A DNA stretch of 64,000 bases, taken from Psettodes erumei (Eukaryota; Chordata; Actinopteri; Pleuronectiformes; Psettodidae). Under the pieces are notes generated by a model. That model worked only from the letters and a program-made list of their open reading frames with translations. It did no database searches and was not told the DNA's origin. This document shows, one piece after another, positions 23,748 to 36,800 of this stretch (positions are counted from its first letter, which is position 1; each line of letters begins with the position of its first letter). The stretch lies in the NCBI GenBank assembly GCA_016785225.1, contig JAFBJZ010000224.1, positions 267,001 through 331,000 of the forward strand, read 5' to 3'. The translations under genes were made by a program, and so were the position numbers.

Positions 23748-24802
23748 CCCTCTCCCGCCACAGCTGACTCACCGCTGGAAAAACTGAACTTCCTCTGTCG
23801 TTCCTAACAGCTCTGCGATGTGGACGTATTCGCTTTAAGTTTTCTCCTTGTTCTTAGACAACCACGCACTCCTGTGTCGTTTCTGGCCAAGCTTGACAAG
23901 AAAAGTGCATTTTGGTTGGCACAGGAATATTATTTCCTTGCACCCCTTGCGAACGCTTATGCAAACTGGGCGGTTCTGCTGACGAATAGGAGGTTGATTT
24001 CCAAGTGCAGAAGTAGTTTTGATCCAGTCACACTGTTACTGTATTCTTTATCAGTTTGCATCTTCACTGCATTCTTTTATTTATGGTGAAAAAATGCCAT
24101 TGCATCTCAATTTACTCACGGACTCTCAGGAAGCTCTGTGGTGTCAAGACCCAGAATTTTTCTGCAAAAACTGACTATCGCCCATTGCGGCAGCTCCAGC
24201 CATGAGAACGAGTGTCACAAAAAAAAAAAAGTTTCCGCTGCTGAAGCCAAATTTTTGACCACATTTCAAGTGTTTCGCAGACTTTTGGTTCCTGCTTGAT
24301 CTACGCTCTCGGTGACATTTCTGAGCATTCCTGCGGGCTCGGCTGCTCTCCCTTGGCTCTCTGCAGCCACCAGAGCTTTTAACTCTCTCAGCCATGTTTG
24401 GAGCAGTGCGGTGATATACAATGACAAGAGTGTTTGTGAATGTCAACAGATCCAGTCCCTTCATTACCCCTTGTGTTTCCCCGGGGGTTTGTTTGCTCGG
24501 TTGTGGTGCAGCGGCCTTAAAGGATCCTTTTATTGCCTTTGCCACAGTATTATTTAGCATTCTGCGTATGCTCGCATGTGGAGTCCATCCCACTGTCTCA
24601 CAGTGAGATGTAAGAGCTTTGCCTTCGCCAACATGCAGTATGCTTGTTGGCTATAGCTTAAATGCACTATCTGCAGGGAGCGTTAAGTAATACTCTGTGC
24701 TTTGCAAGACGTTTAAGCCGCAGCAGATCCCTCTGAGCCGTTTAAATGTCATTCCAAATTAATCTTGCATCCCTGTTTTCTGACTTCCAGGTACATCCAG
24801 CC

Positions 24803-27800
24803 ATGATCGAGGACAAGGGCCACCGTGTGACCGACTACTTCGTGGTTGCCGGTCTGACCGACAAGTCCACCCCCTTGGAGCAGGATCTGTCGGAGACCAA
24901 GTCCAGCGGACCCAAAGCGCCCATCACAGACTTGGCCGTCATCAACAGGTCGGCGGGGGAAACGGTGCCCGAGGGCTTCACGTGCATCGACAGCACCTAC
25001 AGCGGCCAGCCGGCCAACCTGAACCATGGCAGCCTCAAGAGCCCCGAGCTGTTCCTGTGCTACAGGAGGGGTCGGGGGAAGCCCCCGCTCATTGACATCG
25101 GGTGAGTCAGCAGCTTGTTTATGTCAGTGTTCCTAATCTGCAGTGCTCATATGCCTGCAGCAGCGCATGACTCGTTATAAGTGGCTTCACTTAGCAGTTG
25201 CTGAAAATGTGTTTCGCTCTTTCGCATCACAGGAAGACACACTCTTCATTACGTGTAAAACAAAAAGCTTGACTGACCGATTTATAGATTTTATAACTAT
25301 AAAAAAAATTATGACTAATTCTGGATTATTAATTCTACAGGCAGTCAGTTTAACCTGCCAACTTTCAGATCTTGTTTTCTGCTGTTCAGAGGTGCAAATG
25401 ATGAAGGCCCTTATTGTTCACTGCGTCCGCTTCTCTGAGGTCACTTTCAGTTTGCCACATCCAGTTCAGCTTTGACAAAACATTTTTTTTTCAGAGGCGG
25501 AAAGGAAGTAGGCGTGTTGAATGCTTCATTCACCCACCCCTGCTTCATCATGGAGCGCGCCCTCCTCGCCACACCTCGTGGCTCCTGTCCATTGATAGGA
25601 ATGTGCCTGCTTCCTCCTATTATCATTCAATTCCATTTTGATTCGTTTCTTCCAGTTATGTCAGCCTCAAGGCACCGCGCCTCCTAAGTTACCCAGAAAC
25701 GTTACCTACATTTCGTCATCGGTGTTTCATACCTGTTCGCTAGTCTTTACTAAAACAACTAAGCATTAGCACACGCATTGTGATTTATGACGCAACTGAC
25801 TGTGGCTCTCCTAGTCCCTCACACACCTTAGTCTTTGTCTAAAGCCCCGCTCACAAACTGGAGTTTCCAGTTCCAACTCGGCTCGTTCTGAAAGATCCCC
25901 CTCCCCGCTGCAAAGTCAAGGCTGTGAAAGATTTAATTAAAAAAAAAAGTGCTGTCACCGTGTTTAGACAGCAGCACTTTCACAGCGTACTCTGTTTTGT
26001 TCTGCGATTAATGCCACTCTCTTCATGTGTTATTAATATGTTTTCCTTCTGCTAGCTGGAGCTTTAAACTGTGGAACTGTGTAAAACCCTCATGGAGCCC
26101 TTGCAGCCGCCCGTGCACCGGGCATAAACAGCAGATCGTATGTCAGGTCACGTTCCCTTTAAGACGTTGTGCAATCCTGACATATGCGGTGGAGAAAATA
26201 GAAGTAAACTCACAAGTACTTTAGTTCCAAGGGTTCACAGTCCTTGTCGAACCGCGGTGCACTTTGTTTTTATTCGCCGGAGCAACAAATCAGTCATGCC
26301 GTTTAATGAGGCTGAGTAGCAGATTCAACTCTTTCTCTATTGCTGCAAACATAGATCATATTGAGAGACGACTCTGCGGCCTGTGATTAATAAGCTGAGG
26401 ATGGTTGATTGTTTTAATTTTTTTAAAAAGCCATGCATAGATGCTTGGTAGCATTTGTTCACTTGATAATGGCCCTGTTTTGGTTGAACTAAGGCACAGA
26501 AGCGGACAACTCTTTAACCTGCGAGTTGAGGAATAAATAAATGGAGAAAAAAGCGAGCAACCTGTAAATCATTCATCCTTCCTTCTGCCACCTCCGCTGT
26601 CAATGAAACCAGCATTCCCAGCCCGGGGGGCTCCGCGGCGTCACGACTCACTGTGCCCATTAGGACTTTTTGTGGCCTAAATGAGAATTCGCTGGCAGCT
26701 GTCCTCCTGGCCTCTTTAGGGTCTGCCCTGCACTCTTTTCAGAATAAATGGAGTGTTTCGGGTCTATTGTAATTGCTGCGGCTGCCCTGTAGCCCTGCGC
26801 AAGATGTAAAAAAAAAAAAGTGTTTTGCTGTGCATTTTACTGTAAAGAGGGCAGCAGTCAAAGTTTTTGGCCTCCAACATGGCACTGTCCAGATGGAAAG
26901 GGAGGCATTCCGCCATTGAAGCCCTGCAGTCATGCAGAGTCCGACACAGCGGGGCGCTGATTGCTTTCCTCGCTGCAGTTTTGGCTGTGTGATATTCCAC
27001 AGCACAAGTGATAAGGAAGCAGAGATGGAATGCATTTTGGCAGTAATCCATATTTCCTTTCCAATCCTTATTACATGAAGGAGTTGGGTATTAAACTCTT
27101 GATATGAAAGTTTCCCTCCCCTGGAATTTGAATGAGTCAGCTGGGAAATCGTGTGTCTGAAGCACATCATCCATAGAAGATCGGCTTCTCACCAGGGCCT
27201 CAAAGGGAAACCAGAGCTGTAAGAAGAATCAGTAGTGCCGACCACACACTGATCCTCCCTGTTAAACAGGAGAACCAGAGATTATCCTGATTATAAAGTT
27301 TTTTTTACACAGCCCCCCCAAATCAGGCTGGCTATGGATTAATATTGTCATAAAGCAGTGTTGTAATGTGCGTTTTTTTCTGGCTGTCTGTTTAAAACTC
27401 ATGCTTCATTGTTAGCATTTTGGATTTTGTGTGTTTGCGGTGAAACTTTTGCATCATTGTAAAGCAAGTTCTTTGTTTCTGGCAGCAAACTTTGTTGATG
27501 AAATGAAGGCCATGCCTGACAGCAAAGCTGATCCAGGGACAGCACTCTCTCCGAGGCTCTTAATTGTCTGAGAGAGCTTTGTAATGAATGTGAGCCTGAT
27601 GTCAGTGCTTTGTACTGCACTGCTGTCTGTCATCTTAATTTCGTCACCGTTTTCAACACTTTGGCACAGCTCTGTAGGCTTACTCCTGAGCTACATCTTT
27701 GTTTCTCTCCTCTGTCCCTCTAAAACATAATCTCATAATCTCAGGATAACGTTGCTGTGTTTCTCAGGGTTCTGTACGAGGGGAAGGAGCGTCTGATCCA

Positions 27801-30800
27801 CGGCTGCGAGGTCATCCAGGCCACGCCGTACGGCCGCTGCGCCAACGTGAACAACAGCTCGGCCACCTCGCAGCGCATCTTCATCACCTTACGCCGAGCG
27901 CCACCCGTCCAGCCTCAGAACTCCCTGGCGGTGACGGACATCTGTGTCATTGTCACCAGCAAGGGCGAGACGCCGCCGCATACCTTTTGCAAAGTGGACA
28001 AGAACCTCAACTGTGGCATGGTGAGTCCAATTTTTATTTCTTAAGTCACCGTCATAAGCATCATCGCTCTTCAGAGGTCAAGTGTGTAATATCTACACAA
28101 CCTGGTTTTAACCTTTCAGTGGGGCTCCAGTGTGTTCCTGTGTTACAAGAAATCAGTTTCTGCGTCGAATTCCATCAGTTACAAAGCAGGTGAGTACAAG
28201 GCAGATCTTTTCTGGTCTCTTGCCATGTACATTTTATATTTTGTTGATAATATGACATCTTCTTTCATCAGCTGTCATTTATCGTCGGAGCAGTGTTTGC
28301 TCTTTTGTTCTTCATCTCCATTTTATCATAATTTTCATGTATACTCACAGCCACACAGACAGACATGCTGGCTTTATCTTTTTCCTGTGAGGCGAATGTT
28401 TATTCATCTCAGACAACGGCACTTCCTGCCACACCCACTGTTTGGGTATGCACATGTTCAAATGAGAATGGTGGTGTCTTGTCAGGACGGCATGTCACCA
28501 AACAAGCATAAAAGAGAAGCAGAACAGGAAACCAGAATATACTGACTGGTGACTATTTTTCTTATGGAATGGAAAATACCGATACTTATGAATACTTATT
28601 CATGTTTCGTCCTCGCTCTCCAGGTCTAATCTTTCGTTACCCAGAAGAGGACTATGAGTCTTTTCCTCTGTCCGAGTCTGTCCCTCTGTTTTGTTTGCCC
28701 ATGGGTGCCAAGATCGAGTGTTGGGCACCGAACACACGCGACCCTCTGCCCATCTTCTCCACGTTTGTCTTAACCATCTCATCAGGTGAAAAGGTGAGGC
28801 TCGGCTGCCAAGAGCAAGCTGTACTAGATGAAAAATGAACAAGGACAACAAGGCCAAAAAACTTTCTTTTGAAAGTATGCTTGTACCAAGGCTAAACTGG
28901 TGAGGAAACCAAAAAAATACACAAAAGGGATTTGTCCATCTCTGGTTCTCAGGTGTACGGATCTGCCATCCAGTTCTACGAGCCATACTCTGTGGATCTG
29001 CTCAGCGAGAAGCAGAAGATCCAGCTGGGCCTGCTCACCACGGTGGAGAAGAAGATGATCCCCAATCGGCCCGTGAACACCAACAAATGCATCTGTCTGC
29101 TCTCCCACTGGCCCTTCTTTGAGTCCTTCCGCAAGTTCCTCATGTTCCTCTACAAGCTCTCCGTCTCAGGCCCGCATCCGCTGCCTATTGAAAAGTAAGA
29201 ACCTGCTTGCAACTGCTGCGTACCACTTGTCGGATGAAGTTGCTCCATGTGTTTTGAAAAGAGATATCCAACAACATTTTGTCCTCCAGTGATGCTAAGT
29301 TGTGTTTGCGCGTTTGTCTCAACAGGCACATCTCGCACTTCATGCACAATGTGTCATTTCCTTCCCCTCAGAGGCCCAGAATCTTGGTCCAGGTATATGC
29401 TTCCCTCATTTTGTTGTTTATTACTGCCGGTCCAAGAAAATATACTTTGACTTGGGTCTTTATATTTTCTCATGATTGAATTTCTCCTCCAGCTCTCGGC
29501 ACACGACACTTTGATCCTGTCCCAGCCTGTGTGTACACCTTTGCCCCTCAGGTACAATGAGTGCTGCAGTGCTCTGATACTTTGCTTAAGTTCCTTTTCA
29601 AACTCAAATTCTTTACACTCAAGACAGGTTTGTTCCCATCCAGGCTAAACATAGCTCTTATCCTTCAGTACATATTCTGTGCAGAGCACACTTACAGAAA
29701 AAGAGACCAGTGTATTTATTTTTGTATTTTTTTTAGGGCAAAGCATCACAATGAAAACAGCCTTGTAATTGTTGAGACTTTTTTCTCATTGCCACATTGC
29801 ATAATTTAGCCATTATTTTAACAATGCAGTTACAACACGATTTTGCATTGTCACCCTGAAATGATCCGTCTCCTCTGCGCTCCCCCTCCCCATCAGTGGG
29901 GCGGACTATGGAACTCTCCTGATGAACCTGGGCTCGGAGAACTGCGCCACGCTGCTGCACTTTGTCCTCCTAGAGAGCAAGATCCTGCTGCACTCGCTCC
30001 GGCCCGCCGTGCTCACCGGAGTGGCCGAGGCCGTGGTGGCTGTGAGTATTCTCTCGCACGGCCGTTTCCTCCAGTCGTGCTTGAAAATGCGCATCAGAAT
30101 TAACCAGCAAGAGTCGGCCGCCCCGGGTGTGAAGTTCTTGATCCTAGTCCAGTCCAGTCTGCGCGTGCTGCAAATTTCTGTCATTCCTGACACAAGCCTA
30201 TTTAAGATGAGAAACGTCTAACTAGCACCTACAGTGCTAAGATCCCACAGTCACGGGGAATGCCTTGAAATGGCAAACAGAGCAAAACAAGCGGGAGGAG
30301 AGGAACAGGTTTGTGATAGGTGTTTTACATGTTTAGCGGTCATGAGATAAGTTCCACATTTACTGTGGGTATCTAACTTCCCGAACATTGGAAATGTCTA
30401 TCATTCCCTCGGTGAGCTCAGCATCATCAACAACTTTTCTTTTACTGGACGCACAAATGTGTGACACTAATGATGCTGGCACTGATTCAACATGAGACAC
30501 TCGTGTATACATTTATATAACCCTTCAGTTGCCACCAGCAGTGTCACATGCATAGCAGAATTCCCCTCTATGATGTATGTTTTTGCAAATGGTGTCATCT
30601 CCAGAAAAAGACACAACTGGACTGCAAACCATAAGAAAAAATTGATATTAAAATATCTGGTTTGAATTCCTCTGGAGGCAAGATGAGTCATTATCCTGAA
30701 TGAATCTAAATGTAATCTGTCAAGAGAGCCAGCTTCATTCTTGTGAGATTCAAATGGCATGTAGATATTAGTAATAATGAACTTTCTGTCATCATAATTG

Positions 30801-33800
30801 TATCTTTTACTCTGCGATCGTAGCCACTCAAAAGCCTGTTCCCCATTCAATCTTATAACATGAACAGCTACAGGACCAGCCTTCTTCCTCACTGAGAGTG
30901 TTGCTGGTTCTCAGGCTCTGTGAACTTTGCCAGTCATGTTTCTCTGAATACACAGGATGTCACAATCCCAAAAAATCCCTCCGAGGTATTTGAACCCTCT
31001 CAATAAGTTCACGATGCAGAAGAGCATTATGTCTTAGGTGACTGTTGTTGTTGGCCAAATTTAATTCTGACGTTTTAAATTATGTTAGGTTAGGTCCCTC
31101 ATAACACCATCTTGGATGTAATTGGATGGGTCTTTTTAAATCTGTGGCACTTTGACTGTTTCTGCCCTCAGATGGGGAAATGTAAAGCCCTGCACTGTCT
31201 GACTGTCTCTCCCCCTTGTCTCTCCTCAGATGATCTTCCCCTTCCAGTGGCAGTGTCCCTACATCCCCCTTTGCCCACTCTCTCTAGCAGATGTCCTCAA
31301 CGCTCCTTGTCCATTTATAGTGGGTGTGGACTCCCGCTACTTTGACCTTTACGACCCCCCGCCGGATGTTGTCTGTGTGGATCTGGACACCAACACTATC
31401 TACCTGTATGCAGCTGCTTTGATACCAAACTTTGATACTGCTTATCTATTTACAGCTGGCTTTGTTGTTGAAAAGCTGACACGGATACATTTGTTAAACT
31501 AAGAGCACATTGCATTTTTTTAAACATCTCACCCGTTAACTCCCAGCCTACTTAGTCAGTCGCATTGTGTGTTACAGGTCTGACGAGAAGAGGCACAGCA
31601 ACTGGAAGAACCTCCCAAAAAAGCCCTGCAAGAGCCTCATTAACTCACTGAGCAACTTGCACCACCAGCTGGCCACTGGTACAAACTGCATCTTACATCC
31701 TCCTGAAGATCAGCTTTTTCCTAAAACACGAAAGAGAATGTAGTGGAAGTGGACAAAATAACATGAACACCTCTCTGTGTAATTCAGCTAAACACTGTAT
31801 ACAGTGTTTAAAGTATTACAGATGAATAGCTCATTTTTTTATTAACTAAGTCAAGTCAATGAATGGTTAAAAAAAAAACGCCTTTTTAAAAATCAACCTT
31901 GGTTTGTGTTTTAGTTTCGGTGCGTCAGAGCCCACAGGAAGGCTCCGCCGTGGATATGGCCCCCATCGAGGCCGACTTCACCTGGCACAAGAAGAAGATG
32001 GCCCTGGAGATGGAAATCCAGGAGGCTTTCCTGCGCTTCATGGCCTCCATCCTGAAGGGCTACCGCTCCTACCTCAAACCCATCACGCAGGCGCCCTCTG
32101 AGAAGGCCACAGCCGCAGACTCCCTCTACGACCTACAAGGTGAATGCCAGTGAACGTCAGCTTTTTTAGAAAATGAAGTTTTTTATGAGAACAGAAGTCA
32201 TTTGGATGATGCCTAAGAACCTTCAGATGTGGGTAATGATGTTTGTATTTGGCAACAGAAAGGCTATGTGACCTTTGCATAATTTACAGCCTTAATTCAG
32301 ATTGCCTCACCTAATGTTTAATTTTATTGGCATCTCTGTTTCAAGGAGCATCTCCACCATTACTCAACCTAAGTGTTATTGGAGATCAGTCACCACCTTT
32401 CCCATCGGCTATAAAAAGAGATCTCTGATTCTTGTTGCTGGGAAATTGGTCCTCAATTTCTCTTAGCTTCACTTTCCCTTCTTAACACTTAGCTGCACAT
32501 TGATTGATTGATGAAGGTCACCCAGCAGTAATAAATATATTCAAGCCAAAAGGAGAACGCACTAATTTATGCACATTATTATATTTTACTTTCCTTTAAG
32601 TTAATACAAATCCTCCATATTCAGTATATTAGGAAATTCCAAAATCAAGAATGACGTTGGCTTTCAGTGACACCGCAGTCTGTCCTCACAGGGTTTCTGA
32701 AAAGCAGAGACCGTGCCCACCAGAAGTTCTACTCCCAGCTCACCAAGACCCAGATATTCATCCGCTTCATCGAGGAGTGCACCTTTGTCAGCGACAAGGA
32801 CACCGGTTTGGCCTTTTTTGACGATTGTGTGGAAAAGGTGATTACTGGCGCCGGCGTTCGTCCAATCTCACATACCTACAGACACGCCACACGCTGGCTT
32901 CATGTTGTTTGTTTTGGGGTTTTTTTTCTTCCTTTGTAGATTTCTTTCCATGAACAAGCCTTTGTTTTATGTTGTTTCATTGGCAAAATAACATTGGTCC
33001 GCTGGGAGTCTAATGAAGCGAAATTTCCTCTGATTCATTCTTTTCCTTTTGCTCCATTTCCTCTTTTTGCAGCTTTTTCCCTCTGATAAAATCATCGACA
33101 AGGGCACCAAGGTAATCGCTTGCATTGTAATGAGATATCCCTGCACCTTGCTTTTTTATTTTTGTGGCTAACTTTGTAGGTCAATAAATGAACCATTTTC
33201 TCTTTTTATTAAATGCATTCACCAAGGGGAATTTCCTGCTTTTCTTCTGTCCTTGGGTCCTAACCACAATCAAATAAACATATTTTACTTTGTAATTTGA
33301 AAAGTATAATAGAGTGTGATATGCTTATAGTTTTCATGACCTGTATTTGAGACATAGTTTTCAGAATCACTAATGCCATGGATGTGTTTCTCTCTGCAGG
33401 TTGAAGGAGAGTCATCGGAGGACACAAGACTTCTGGAGCTGGACGAGTCTCAGAAGAGTGAGCACACGGTGTTTGTTATGCCCCCTGAGCCTCCAGCTGA
33501 TGACGGACCTGACCCCACCACTCGATACAAGTATAAGTACGTGTCTTTTCAATTGAATGCTTAGCATTTTACAAATGGAAAACTGTGCATTTGAATATTT
33601 TCCACTTGATTTTGCAACAACCGAATCCTTTTCTCATCCTTCAGCTATAAAGGTTTCCCCAAACTGCAGATGGACCTGTTTGACCGTCCGAGAGTGTTGC
33701 GGCCAGCGCTTAGCAGCAGAGCAGCGGGGGCCAGTTTGTCCAGTAGCCCTGCGCTACTGGCAAAGAGGACGAAGCAGGTGTGTACATGCAAAAGAAGCAG

Positions 33801-36800
33801 CAGCAGTAACCTGTTCCCTGCACACATCTGCCAACAGGGGCTGGGTTGTTTGTAGTAACCCTGGCCTACATTGAATTGAACTGATCATACTTTAATACTA
33901 CATTTTGTACATTTTCATGTTTAAATGTTTCCTCCATCCAACAGGAGATCAAGCTGGCGTACAAGATGGCGAAGCGTTTCTACTCCAACCCACCGCTGTG
34001 GGCCCGCTGTCTGTTCAGTCACTGCTACAGCCTCTGGTTCATCTGCCTGCCGTCAACCGTGCGGCTGGCCAAGTCTAAGAGCCGTGCAATGCAGCAGGCA
34101 TACAGCATCCTCCTGAAGATGAGGACCACTGAGGTGGAGGTGCTGGATGAGGTCAGGTCAAGAGTACAAAACCAATAATGGTTTCTTCATAGTTTGCATT
34201 TACACATATTTCAAGTAATGTTACTGTTTCCCCCTCTTTAGGTGTGTTACAGAGTGGTAATGCAGCTCTGTGGTGTGTGGGGTCTTCCTGTCATGGCTGT
34301 GCGAGTCCTGTTTGAGATGAAGAAAGCTGGGGTCCATCCCAATGCCATCACATATGGATATTACAACAAGGTCATGTCTCCCATAACATTTTATATCATG
34401 TTTAAACTAGCAGAAAAGTACCAACATATAAATATGTTCCAGTAAAATTAAACTCAAAAGACCAGTTGCATTAGCATTTTCTTAAATATTTCACTCAAAG
34501 TACATGATCTTAAGACAAAATAACAATTTAAAATCGGACTTCCTGTGTCCTCCTCCTTCAATCTGTTCCCTCTGCAGGCTGTGTTAGAGAGCCCGTGGCC
34601 GAGTCGAAACCGCAGCGGCCTCTTTATGTGGACCAAGCTTCGCAACGTGCTTCGAGGAGTGGCCCAGTTCAAGCATGCGCTAGACCGGACAACTTCCAAG
34701 AAGGAAGTTACCACAGGTAGGAATGGAACATGCAGTATCACGGGGATGGATAACGGGAGAGATGTCTCAGCATTTCCTTTCTGTTTCTGTTTCCTTGTGT
34801 TTCCACTCACCTCTGTCTTCCTGTGTTGCTCTCTAGCTGCATCAGCAGCAGGATCAGCTCTCACTGACGCTGACCGTTTGAGTCACGGAAGTGCTGACAG
34901 CTCGAATGAGGTTAACGGAGAGGAACACAACCTATTTGCCCACAGTCACGGCATGGAGCAAACAACAGACAACCACTGTGGTACAGGTACTGACTCCCCC
35001 AGAGCTGCAGGTCTCAAGTTCCTACACCTGATTAGTTATTACTAAATAGATATTAGAGCACTGGAATGTTTTCAAAGCTCTGACCTGCAATCTCAAGATG
35101 CCCTGTCACACTTGGTTGAGGCCGAGTCCACGAGGTTGTAAACAAATTCTCAGTTTAACCCGCTTAACTAAATCTGTCCAGCAAAGTCACTGCACTCCTG
35201 TATCTTAAGGATGAAGCAGAGTGGTACAAAGTTAATTATGAATATGAAGTAAGGGTTATAAAATTAAACATAAAGATAAGTTTTTCTCCTTTGATGATAT
35301 CCTCTTATACATACGTGTATATGTTTGAGTGCAGCATGGTTTGTGTGATGCTCTGATCCACAGGAAGGCAGTCAGATCAAGGCTACGGCTCCAAGGATGA
35401 GTTACACCAGGAGCTGGCAGAGCCCGAACATGCAGTCGCCCTTTCCGCTGAAGAGAGAAACAATCCCAAAGCACAGCGTAATGGTGAGAAACGCTACTTC
35501 CATCTTCGGGTTCTTTATGTGTATAAATTTGTATAAAAATTTCCTTCTGACACATCAGTGTTGATATGTTGACAATGTATAACCAGGAGGCGACATTGCC
35601 GGCTCAGTGGACAGCGCAGTAGCAGTAGCAGGACCCCCCAGTCCCACTGAAGTGCTTTCACCTGTCCCTAGCATCGTGAAGCTCTCCACAGGGAGCTTTG
35701 ATGGTGAAGCAGGTGAGGAGAAGAAGACGAGGCCTTTGATGCCATTGTCGCTTCTCTGACCTGATGACTTGTCTTTTTGTTTTTCACTTATTAAATTAAA
35801 TATGATGTTCTCCTACCTGTCCACATTCTACAGCCACAGGGAAGCTGTTCAGGAGACAAAGCAAGAATGACAACGTGTCTCTCCCCGATGACGATGCTTC
35901 GCTGGCATCAGTGGACGTAGTCAATCAGCCTCAACCGCAGCGGCAGAAATCCTTCGCTGAGCGCAGCTGTAGCTTCAGCGCCGAGACTCGTGCTGGAATG
36001 CTCCTCGAGAAAGGCGTAGACCACATGGCCAGCCAGATGGGCGCCGATGCTCGTATCCTGACCGCAGCGCTCTCCAGTCCACCCGCCAGCAGTGTGTCCA
36101 AATCCCTTTTTAAAGATCTGGAGGAAGAGCCCGAAGATGATCAGGGCTTGATACTCGGGAAGCTGCCGGTGAAAGAGAGTCCAGCAGCACCAGAAAAAGG
36201 GAATGGAGATGAGGAAGATGTGGAGGGGAGTGAGGTAAAAATGGAAAAAGAAGAGAGGAAGCAAGCTGAAGCACACGAGGATGAGTCTGGGGTGCGAGCT
36301 GCGCCTCTGGAGAGGGCAGACGTGGAGGTGGGTGCCGACCCACTTTCCCTCCTGGTGTCAGAAAGTGAAGAGTCGGCCTCTGTCACCAGCCAGGAGCCAC
36401 CGCGCGCCGTGCCTGCTGTGGTGTCACGCAACCTGGCCGAGGAGATCGAAATGTACATGAGCCTGCAAAATCCTCTGGGTGTCAAGTCCTGCAGCATGGA
36501 GCTCCAGCAGTCCCAGGGGGACTCCACTGACGCCCCGCAGCCCAAACAGTCTTTGGAGCGCAGGTCCAGCCTTCCCGTGCCTCCTGTCAAAACCCCAACA
36601 GGCTCTCCAGGCGACACACAACGTAGCCCCAACACTGTCACTCGCTCCAAGACGTTTGCTGCAAAGACAAAGACAAAGACCCCCTCCAGCGCAATGGCCA
36701 GCCCAGGTGTTAGATCGTCCTCGCTGACGGCGCTGGTCAAGTCCTCACAGGGGGGTTCTCTGGGCTCAGTCATAAACACCATTTCAGGCATCAAGATGGA

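Larger units (their letters stand above)
15512..24790 (+). other. dennd4c: Large first intron of dennd4c
   Basis: No coding exon is supportable in this 9.3-kb stretch. The short open frames in it lack family resemblance and splice continuity. It contains several microsatellites (annotated separately), a pyrimidine run at 15865-15890, and GC-richer blocks near 17600-17850 and 18950-19200. Parts of the sequence around 18780-18960 look non-repetitive and may be conserved regulatory DNA. That is an impression, not a measurement. Confidence 0.5.

Noticed and set aside
30985..31010. tRNA B-box-like GGTTCAAATAC on the minus strand
   Set aside because: There is no A box at the right distance and no cloverleaf. 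It lies inside the LINE relic.
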